A stretch of DNA of 20,558 nt from Microbacteriaceae bacterium. Its GTDB lineage: Bacteria > Actinomycetota > Actinomycetes > Actinomycetales > Microbacteriaceae. Positions 15,327 through 20,558 of the stretch are shown here, one piece after another. The stretch lies in contig CANGNR010000010.1 in NCBI GenBank assembly GCA_947455385.1, positions 1-20,558 on the forward strand. Direction: 5' to 3'. The stretch's first letter is position 1, and the number at the start of each line of letters is the position of its first letter. A program made the translations under genes and the position numbers. The notes beneath the pieces are model-generated. The model saw only the letters and a program-made list of their open reading frames with translations, ran no database searches and was not told the origin of the DNA.

Positions 15327-15377
15327 AGTTTCCTCCATCTAGTTGCGTGACATCACTGTCGCGCAGTTGTTTTTCTT

Positions 15378-16412
15378 CTATGCCGAAGGCAAAGAAGTTT
15401 TTACCCTGCGGTTTTGACCCGACAGGAGTTCTTTGAGTACTGACCTCAAGCGAGCCCAGTCAACTGTGTAAATCGCCACACCGATGGCGAGCGCTGCGGC
15501 CTGAACCAAGGTTCGAACCGCAAAGTTCACGCCCAACGCCAGAACAAACTGGTCTAACTGGGTTAAGAAGAGTGCTGCGATGACGGTGGCGGATGGGAGT
15601 CCTCGACCGCCGAGCAGCGAGGTGCCACCTAGAACCACCACGGCGACCGAAGGGAGCATGTACTGGTCACCCATGAAAGCGGTCGGTTGGTTGGTGATGC
15701 CCGCGAGCAGAATGCCCGCTAGGCAATAAAAGAGCTGTGCCCAAACATATGCGAGTCCCTGGTGGGTCTTAACTCGGAGCCCCGAGATTCGAGCTACGGG
15801 GGCACTCGCACCGATCGACTCGAAGCGACGGCCGGCCACAGTTTTGCGGAGCATCAGAACAACTGCAAGCAGAGCACCCAGCGCGAAATAGATTGCGTGC
15901 GGGATTCCCAGGGTGACGCCGTTGCAAACCGAATAGAGGAGCGAGGTGGTGGTCCTAGGGATTCCTTGGGAGATTCCGAGAACTGCTCCGTAGAGAAGTG
16001 CGTTGGTTCCTAGCGTCGCGATAATCGGGTTCAAGTTCAGAAATCCGATTAGGTAGCCATTGATCAGGCCGGCGCCAATCGCAAACGCAATCGCAAGAAA
16101 GATCGCTGGCAGCAGCTTGCTGTTGTCGCCGTTTGGTTCGTGGCTGACGATCACGATTGCCAACGAAACTGCTCCTGGAACCGAAAGGTCGATGCCCGCC
16201 TGCTGGATTGTCAGCATCTGACCGAGACCGATGATTGCCAGGATGGCGGCAAATGGGAGCATGCTCTGAATCGTGCTTGGCATCACGCTCGAAGGTGCGG
16301 CTACAAAACTTAGGGCGAATAGAACAATGCTCGATACTAAGACGGTCATAAGACCCTTAGCAATCTGAATGCGCGGACCCTTCGAAAGGACCGCTGCACT
16401 GGTCTGTGCCAT
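15378..16412 (-). CDS. Sugar ABC transporter permease (RbsC-like, CUT2 type)
   Basis: A 344-residue polytopic membrane protein. Many hydrophobic segments run from about residue 20 to 325. It carries the family motifs QQAGIDLSVPGAV and VVVLGGTSLLGGRG, plus a cytoplasmic loop with GRRFESIGASAPVARISGL that resembles the RbsC loop contacting the ATPase. The start ATG 16412 has AAGGAG five bases upstream; an in-frame GTG eight codons earlier lacks one. It is the first gene of the operon, followed by the binding protein and by the fused ATPase-permease. It would pair with the fused permease domain as a heterodimer, or form an alternative pore; which one is unknown. Confidence 0.93.
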   Translation of the reverse strand: MAQTSAAVLSKGPRIQIAKGLMTVLVSSIVLFALSFVAAPSSVMPSTIQSMLPFAAILAIIGLGQMLTIQQAGIDLSVPGAVSLAIVIVSHEPNGDNSKLLPAIFLAIAFAIGAGLINGYLIGFLNLNPIIATLGTNALLYGAVLGISQGIPRTTTSLLYSVCNGVTLGIPHAIYFALGALLAVVLMLRKTVAGRRFESIGASAPVARISGLRVKTHQGLAYVWAQLFYCLAGILLAGITNQPTAFMGDQYMLPSVAVVVLGGTSLLGGRGLPSATVIAALFLTQLDQFVLALGVNFAVRTLVQAAALAIGVAIYTVDWARLRSVLKELLSGQNRRVKTSLPSA

Positions 16413-16490
16413 CCGTACTCCTTGTTGCATGACCACGAAACTCCGACGAATCGTGTTGAGTATTACTTTATGAAACCTCTGGGGCGTTTA

Positions 16491-16521
16491 GGCACACTTA
16501 CTATAACGATTCGGGCACACT
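16491..16521 (-). promoter_or_regulatory. GGCACACT direct repeats around the transporter-operon -10
   Basis: GGCACACT occurs at 16491-16498 and 16514-16521, 23 bases apart (about two helical turns). Between them, on the minus strand, is TATAGT (16505-16500), a good -10. TTGAAA (16530-16525) could be the -35, but its 19-base spacing is long. A protein bound to both repeats would cover the promoter, as a repressor would. Confidence 0.55.
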
Positions 16522-16540
16522 CTATTTCAACTTCTTGGTT

Positions 16541-16558
16541 ATTCGATCGGTTTCGAAT
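16541..16558. promoter_or_regulatory. Inverted repeat ATTCGA-N6-TCGAAT
   Basis: A perfect 6-bp inverted repeat with a 6-base spacer, about 11 bases upstream of the transporter operon's candidate -35. It is a plausible regulator binding site; the cognate protein is not identifiable in the window. Confidence 0.4.
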
Positions 16559-16579
16559 TCCTCACTCCTCGTCGACAGG

Positions 16580-16595
16580 CAGGGCTACATCCCTG
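16580..16595. repeat. Inverted repeat CAGGG-N6-CCCTG
   Basis: A perfect 5-bp inverted repeat within the divergent regulatory region, with a further GGC/GCC match outside it. It could be an operator half or a weak hairpin; the evidence is slight. Confidence 0.3.
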
Positions 16596-16645
16596 TAATT
16601 GCCTAGAAACCTGGGCGGATTTCGCTCTGCAGCACGGCCCGGATT

Positions 16646-16657
16646 CTTGAGCTCAAG
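16646..16657. promoter_or_regulatory. 12-bp perfect palindrome CTTGAGCTCAAG
   Basis: An uninterrupted 12-bp palindrome 26 bases upstream of the candidate -35 of the reductase gene. The position suits an activator or repressor site. No regulator can be assigned from sequence alone. Confidence 0.4.
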
Positions 16658-16777
16658 GGCTGGAAACTGCGCGCCTAAAAAACTTGGGATCGTTAATGGG
16701 ATGACCTTTAAATGCGCCGAAAATCCTGCTATCGTTCATTCCAAGTGAACACTTCTCAGAAATGGAGCGAATACACG

Positions 16778-17860
16778 ATGAACACCAACAGCAAGGGTCG
16801 AGCCCTCGTCGTGGGAGTGACCGGCATCTCGGGCCAGGTCATCGCAAAACAACTTCTCGCACAGGGCTGGGAGGTTCACGGGCTCTCCCGCAGAACCGAT
16901 GGTCTGCCAGCTGGTGTGCACCACATTCAGGCTGATCTGCTAGACGCAGAAGCAATGATGAGCGCGCTCTCAGGGCTAAAGCCAGAAATCGTGTTTATGA
17001 CCGCCTGGATCAAAAAGGATTCGGAGGCCGAGAATATCGAGGTCAACGGTGCGACCATTCGCAACCTGCTCGCAGCCCTTGAGCCAGACGGCGGAGTTCG
17101 TCACGTGGCACTTCAGACCGGACTCAAGCACTACCTAGGTCCATTCGACAACTACGCAAACGCCGTTATGGCCGAGACCCCCTTTCACGAGGATGAACCG
17201 CGACTCGACGTGCCTAACTTCTACTACACGCAAGAAGACGAGCTCTTCGCCGCAGCTGCGAAGCAGGGATTCACCTGGAGCGTTCACCGCTCACACACAA
17301 TCTTTGGTTATGCGGTCGACAATGCCATGAACATGGTGCTGACACTCTCGGTTTACGCCGAGATCCAGAAAGCGCTTGGCAAGAAGTTCATCTACCCTGG
17401 CTCGACACAATCGTGGAACGGCGTGGTCGACGTGACCGACGCCGACCTGTTGGCCGAACAGCTCGTTTGGGCAGCTACTCACAAGGAAGGCGAGAACCAG
17501 GCCTTCAACATCGCCAACGGCGACACCTTTAGGTGGCGCTGGCTATGGCCGCAGATCGCAGAGTTCTTCGGGGTCGAGTATGAGGGCCCAAAGGCCGAGC
17601 ACTTTCAGCCACTCGAAGAGCAGATGAAGGATGCCGCGCCTGTCTGGAAAGAAATCGCCGAGAAGCACGGCCTTGCGGTCTCGGACGTCACGAAGCTTGC
17701 ATCCTGGTGGCACAGCGACAGCGACCTTGGCCGGCAGATCGAGTGCTTCACAGATATGACCAAGTCGCGCGAGGCCGGGTTCTTGAACTTCAGGTCGAGC
17801 CCGAAGAGCTTCTTCTCGAATGTTGAGGCCTACCGGGCAGCAAAGATACTTCCGAACTAG
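16778..17860 (+). CDS. NAD(P)-dependent short-chain reductase, PRISE (progesterone 5-beta-reductase/iridoid synthase-like) type
   Basis: A 360-residue extended short-chain dehydrogenase. The nucleotide motif is VVGVTGISGQVIA (11-23), and SRR (37-39) could favour NADPH. The catalytic pattern differs from the normal Tyr-x-x-x-Lys: LQTGLKHYLGPF carries Lys117, and NFYYTQEDEL carries Tyr149/150. These match the separated Lys and Tyr of the PRISE family, which reduces activated C=C bonds in plants. In bacteria the substrates of such proteins are largely unknown. The end of the protein (SSPKSFFSNVEAYRAAKILP) is also family-like. ATG 16778 is preferred, with GGAG ten bases upstream; an upstream in-frame ATG at 16712 overlaps promoter-like sequence. 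It is divergent from the sugar transporter and probably acts on the imported compound or its product. Confidence 0.88.
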   Translation: MNTNSKGRALVVGVTGISGQVIAKQLLAQGWEVHGLSRRTDGLPAGVHHIQADLLDAEAMMSALSGLKPEIVFMTAWIKKDSEAENIEVNGATIRNLLAALEPDGGVRHVALQTGLKHYLGPFDNYANAVMAETPFHEDEPRLDVPNFYYTQEDELFAAAAKQGFTWSVHRSHTIFGYAVDNAMNMVLTLSVYAEIQKALGKKFIYPGSTQSWNGVVDVTDADLLAEQLVWAATHKEGENQAFNIANGDTFRWRWLWPQIAEFFGVEYEGPKAEHFQPLEEQMKDAAPVWKEIAEKHGLAVSDVTKLASWWHSDSDLGRQIECFTDMTKSREAGFLNFRSSPKSFFSNVEAYRAAKILPN

Positions 17861-17880
17861 TTGCGTTCCTCTCCTAAGGA

Positions 17881-17914
17881 GTTTGGGGGCTGTCCTTTCG
17901 GACAGCCCCCAAAC
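17881..17914. terminator. Strong bidirectional terminator hairpin
   Basis: A 15-bp perfect stem, GTTTGGGGGCTGTCC with GGACAGCCCCCAAAC, closes a four-base loop (TTTC on plus, GAAA on minus, a stable GNRA-type tetraloop). It lies between the convergent reductase and MDR dehydrogenase genes. Only short T runs follow it. Confidence 0.85.
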
Positions 17915-17932
17915 CTTTAAGCCTGCGAGGAA

Positions 17933-18907
17933 CTAGATAGTCGCGTTGAACTCGATGTGAGCCTTGATGTTGTTCATCGGGTGCTGTGCCGCGTCGACTG
18001 CACCGAGCGCGTCCTCCACGCCGAATCGAGCCGTCACAAGTGGCGATAGATCGATGTTCTTGTTCGACATAAAGCGGATGGTTTCTTCCCACACACCTGG
18101 CGAACCAATCGAACCAGTGATGGTTAGTTCTTTCGATTGGATGAGGCCAAATTGAGCCGGTGCCGACTTGCCTACGTCGATTCCGATGTAGGCGATGCGA
18201 CCCTTGAAGCCAGCCAGTTCGAGCGCGGTCGCCATGACGTCTGGGCGGCCGGTTGCCTCGACCACAACGTTTGCGCCACGACTGTCGGTGTCCTTGGCAA
18301 GCACATCCTTGATTTGATCTGGCGTGCAGACGATGTCGGCCCCGAGCTCGCGCGCAGCCTTCTGTCTGAAGTCGACCGGCTCCACAACAATAGTGCGGGC
18401 ACCAAGGGCCTTTGCGGCTGCGGTGACGGCAAGGCCGATTGGGCCGGCCCCGAGAACGACGAGGGTATCGCTCGCGTTCACATTGCCGACGCGCATGAGT
18501 GCGTAATAAGCGACGCTGAATGGCTCAACCAGGGCGCCGTTGTTCCACGAGATGTTGTTCGGAATCTTGTGCAACCACGATGCCTTCGTGATGAAGAACT
18601 CGGCGGCGGCGCCACTGATTGAGAAGCCGAAGTGGTCGTCTCCAATCACGCAATCGCCGACTACGTGGTCGCCCTTCTTGAAGTTGGTGACCTTCGAACC
18701 GACGCGCATGACCTCGCCAGACCATTCGTGCCCCGGAATGATCGGGTAGCTAAACGGGATGATGTAGCGGCCTTCAAGCAGCTCGATGTCTGAGTGGCAG
18801 ACGCCGACTGCGCGCGAGGCAATCAGAACCTCGTCTTCGGCGATGTCTGGAACCTCAAGCTCGTTTACCTGAGCAACGCCCTCAGAGACAAATTGGAGTG
18901 CCTTCAT
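17933..18907 (-). CDS. Zinc-type medium-chain alcohol/polyol dehydrogenase lacking the structural-zinc loop
   Basis: A 324-residue MDR-superfamily oxidoreductase. The catalytic zinc residues are present: Cys37 (GVCHSD), His60-Glu61 (PGHEWSGEV) and Glu128 (LVEPFSV). The Rossmann motif is VLGAGPIGLAV (151-161), and VVEPVDF ends with an acidic residue, suggesting NAD. The four-Cys structural-zinc lobe found in most relatives is absent: the region after DHVVGD reads CVIGDDHFGFSISG. That explains a length about 20 residues below the usual 345. Sorbitol/L-iditol or threonine dehydrogenase-like activity is possible; the substrate is unknown. The ATG is two bases after the stop of the upstream MDR gene, with GAGGGG nearby, so it is cotranscribed as the last gene of the dehydrogenase operon. 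Confidence 0.92.
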   Translation of the reverse strand: MKALQFVSEGVAQVNELEVPDIAEDEVLIASRAVGVCHSDIELLEGRYIIPFSYPIIPGHEWSGEVMRVGSKVTNFKKGDHVVGDCVIGDDHFGFSISGAAAEFFITKASWLHKIPNNISWNNGALVEPFSVAYYALMRVGNVNASDTLVVLGAGPIGLAVTAAAKALGARTIVVEPVDFRQKAARELGADIVCTPDQIKDVLAKDTDSRGANVVVEATGRPDVMATALELAGFKGRIAYIGIDVGKSAPAQFGLIQSKELTITGSIGSPGVWEETIRFMSNKNIDLSPLVTARFGVEDALGAVDAAQHPMNNIKAHIEFNATI

Positions 18908-18909
18908 GA

Positions 18910-19968
18910 TCAGTGACCCCTCACTAGAACTTTGGTTTCGTTTCCGGTCGGCGAGACGAGCTCCTTGAAGCCCTTCTCGACGATGTCATCCATGTTGATC
19001 TTCGAACTGACGACCTTCTCGACCGGCAGGCCGCGGCGACCGATGAGGTCGATGATGCGAGGCCAGTCGGTGACCGGGTAGCACCAGGTGCCGGTGTAGG
19101 TAATCTCGCGCTCCGATAGCTCCATTGGTTCGATGGATGCGGCTCGGGTGTGCAGACCTGTCTGAACCACGTATCCGCCCGAGCGAACCGCCTTGATAGC
19201 GGTCTGCAAAGCGCGCTCATTGCCCGAACACTCGATGACCGCGTCGACACCGATGCCACCGGTCGCATCCTTGAGAATGCCGATCACGTCATCCTTGGTT
19301 GGGTCAAGCAGGGTTGCGACACCTAGTTCTTCGATCAGGCGCTTTCGGTTCGGGTTCAGCTCTGAAACGTAAACGCGGGCACCTAGGTCTTCTGCGTAGA
19401 GGGTTGCGAGCGCGCCGATTGGGCCGGCACCGGTGATCAGGATGGTGTCACCAGGGCGAACATTGCCTCGGTCAACGCCGTAAGCTGCAACAGCGGTTGG
19501 CTCGACGAGCGCACCGGCAACGTCAGATACCGAGTCGTGCAACTTGAACACATTGGCGGCTGGCACGACCGCCTGCTCGGCGATGCCACCCCACTCGCAG
19601 CTCAGGCCAATGCAGGCCATCGAGGTGCAAAGGTGGTTGTCGCCACGGCTGCAGAAGTAGCAGACACCGCACGAGAGAAGCGGCATGACCGAGACTCGGT
19701 CGCCCACTCGAACATTGGTGACGCCTGGGCCGATTTCTAGGACCTCGGCCGAGAACTCGTGGCCGAGAATCTGCGGGAGGATCGAACCGTTCAACTTGTG
19801 CGGCTTGGCCGGAATCACGATTGGACCCATCGCGTATTCGTGCACGTCTGTGCCACAGATGCCGCACCAGAACGGCTTTAGGCGCACCTCGCCGAGACCT
19901 ACGTTTGCCGGCTCGGCGACATTCTCAACACGAATGTCTTCTGCGCCATAGAAGATTGCTGCCTTCAT
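18910..19968 (-). CDS. Zinc-dependent MDR dehydrogenase, (R,R)-2,3-butanediol dehydrogenase-like
   Basis: A 352-residue enzyme with the full zinc-MDR pattern: catalytic Cys38 (CGICGTDVHEY), His70-Glu71 (LGHEFSAEV) and Glu156 (ALVEPTAV); structural Cys100, Cys103, Cys106 and Cys114 (CGVCYFCSRGDNHLC); and Rossmann motif ITGAGPIGALA. The long insertion between the first Cys and the His, GPIVIPAKPHKLNGSILP (49-65), is characteristic of the 2,3-butanediol dehydrogenase branch, which interconverts vicinal diols and acyloins with NAD(H). In this sugar-transporter context, a polyol or sugar alcohol is equally likely. AGGAG lies five bases before the ATG. It is the middle gene of three tandem MDR genes, with 38 bases separating it from the upstream one. 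Confidence 0.94.
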   Translation of the reverse strand: MKAAIFYGAEDIRVENVAEPANVGLGEVRLKPFWCGICGTDVHEYAMGPIVIPAKPHKLNGSILPQILGHEFSAEVLEIGPGVTNVRVGDRVSVMPLLSCGVCYFCSRGDNHLCTSMACIGLSCEWGGIAEQAVVPAANVFKLHDSVSDVAGALVEPTAVAAYGVDRGNVRPGDTILITGAGPIGALATLYAEDLGARVYVSELNPNRKRLIEELGVATLLDPTKDDVIGILKDATGGIGVDAVIECSGNERALQTAIKAVRSGGYVVQTGLHTRAASIEPMELSEREITYTGTWCYPVTDWPRIIDLIGRRGLPVEKVVSSKINMDDIVEKGFKELVSPTGNETKVLVRGH

Positions 19969-20006
19969 TCTTGCTCCTTTGCTGTCAATCTACTTTGTGC
20001 TGTTTA

Positions 20007-20558
20007 TTAAACGGACGGGTCGAACAAAACCTTGCCCTGAATCTTGCCTGTGCCCAGGAGTTCGAGCTGGTGGCTGATTTCAGAGAGCGGATAGACGCCT
20101 TCGATAAGCTCTTCGGCGAGAGTGGTCGAGGCGAGGATCTCGAGTGCCGGCGCAAGGTCTTCGCCGCAAACGTGCGCGAGCGTGGTTTGAATGTTGATCT
20201 CGCTCATCACTATCTTGTGCACGTCAATCTCCTGCGGTCCACTCGGCAGACCAACCTGCAGAATTGTGCCGCCTCGCTTGACTAGGCCGATTGCGAACCC
20301 GAGCTGGCCAGGTGCACCGCTGGCCTCGATGACCACGTCGATGCCCGATGCGCCCGCGAAATCCTGGATGTTCTCGAGGGCCGAGTCGCCGACCTCAATC
20401 ACAGTGTCTGCGCCGAGGCGAGCTGCACGCTCTAGTCGAGCGCCACCGAAGTCGAGCACTGCAACCTCAGCGTTGAAGAGTTTCTTGAGGCCAGCCAAGA
20501 CGAAGGTGCCGATCGCGCCCGAGCCGATAAGTAAGACCTTGTCGCCGTCGCGAACACC
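20007..20558 (-). CDS. Third MDR-family dehydrogenase (C-terminal part, cut by the window edge)
   Basis: The last 183 residues of a medium-chain dehydrogenase; the start and catalytic domain lie beyond the right edge. Visible are the Rossmann motif VLLIGSGAIGTFVLAGL, an Asp-bearing strand end (VAVLDF) suggesting NAD preference, VVIEASGAPGQLGFAIGLVKRGG, and a C-terminal SEISHQLELLGTGKIQGKVLF tail as in sorbitol/threonine dehydrogenases. Zinc ligands cannot be assessed. It is upstream of, and probably cotranscribed with, the other two dehydrogenases. Confidence 0.93.
   Translation of the reverse strand, partial: GVRDGDKVLLIGSGAIGTFVLAGLKKLFNAEVAVLDFGGARLERAARLGADTVIEVGDSALENIQDFAGASGIDVVIEASGAPGQLGFAIGLVKRGGTILQVGLPSGPQEIDVHKIVMSEINIQTTLAHVCGEDLAPALEILASTTLAEELIEGVYPLSEISHQLELLGTGKIQGKVLFDPSV

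Larger units (their letters stand above)
16413..16777. other. 365-bp divergent regulatory region
   Basis: No convincing gene lies here. A 42-codon open frame starting at ATG 16470 on the plus strand has no ribosome site and no recognisable protein. The stretch holds a minus-strand promoter candidate with direct repeats, several palindromes listed separately, and plus-strand promoter candidates for the reductase: TTGGGA (16684-16689) and TTTAAA (16707-16712) with 17-base spacing, or an extended TGCTATCGT (16727-16735). Confidence 0.6.

Noticed and set aside
14250..15338. Lipoprotein assignment for the sugar-binding protein
   Set aside because: The signal region lacks a [LVI]-x-[GA]-C lipobox; the Cys in PSWCG is preceded by a Trp and lies past the signal peptidase I-like site.
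16470..16598. Small 42-codon open frame in the divergent regulatory region
   Set aside because: It has no Shine-Dalgarno sequence, overlaps promoter-like repeats, and is low-complexity Ser/Thr/Arg-rich with no known match.
16413..16777. Possible riboswitch or small RNA in the 365-bp spacer
   Set aside because: I compared it by eye with common riboswitch patterns and found only short palindromes and promoter-like elements. A covariance-model (Rfam) search would be needed to overturn this.
1..20558. Mobile element, CRISPR array or tRNA gene
   Set aside because: No transposase, integrase, regularly spaced repeats, terminal inverted repeats or tRNA-like cloverleaf was seen.

Overview
The window looks like a chromosomal segment of an actinobacterium, most likely a Microbacteriaceae-type organism. 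The grounds are moderately high G+C by eye, frequent GTG starts, strong GGAGG-type ribosome sites, and a GTP-type PEP carboxykinase. The family assignment is inference. I see no phage, insertion sequence, CRISPR array, rRNA or tRNA. The content is a dense run of carbon-catabolism genes with their own regulators.

Left part (1-3802). A broken alpha/beta-hydrolase gene lies directly downstream of a succinate-semialdehyde-type aldehyde dehydrogenase, both on the minus strand. Divergent from them is pckG (GTP PEP carboxykinase).

Centre-left (3799-8586). An FCD-type GntR regulator and a VOC-fold protein form a minus-strand pair. They are divergent from a two-gene 2-oxoacid dehydrogenase operon: a single-chain E1 (alpha and beta subunits fused) and a lipoyl-bearing E2, joined by a TAATG overlap. 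The divergent spacer carries two copies of AATTGGATACA, a good candidate operator for the GntR protein. No E3 gene is present in the window.

Centre (8605-11578). An XRE-cupin regulator is divergent from a two-gene operon: an EboE-like TIM-barrel protein and a 3-hydroxyisobutyrate/6-phosphogluconate-dehydrogenase-like enzyme. The operon ends at a probable terminator.

Right part (11642-20558). A CUT2-type (ribose-like) sugar ABC transporter operon reads right to left: permease, binding protein, then an ATPase-ATPase-permease fusion. A strong hairpin separates the binding protein from the fusion gene. A 365-bp regulatory region, with direct repeats around a promoter and several palindromes, separates this operon from a plus-strand PRISE-type short-chain reductase. 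Beyond a strong terminator are three tandem minus-strand medium-chain (MDR) dehydrogenases, the last cut by the right edge.

Together the genes suggest uptake of a sugar or polyol-like compound, oxidation by several NAD(P)-dependent enzymes plus a TIM-barrel isomerase-like protein, and 2-oxoacid decarboxylation to an acyl-CoA, with PEP carboxykinase linking to gluconeogenesis. The combination of EboE-like protein, beta-hydroxyacid dehydrogenase, PRISE reductase, three MDR enzymes and a fused sugar transporter matches no pathway I recognise. It is the best candidate here for an undescribed catabolic system. The substrate cannot be read from the sequence.
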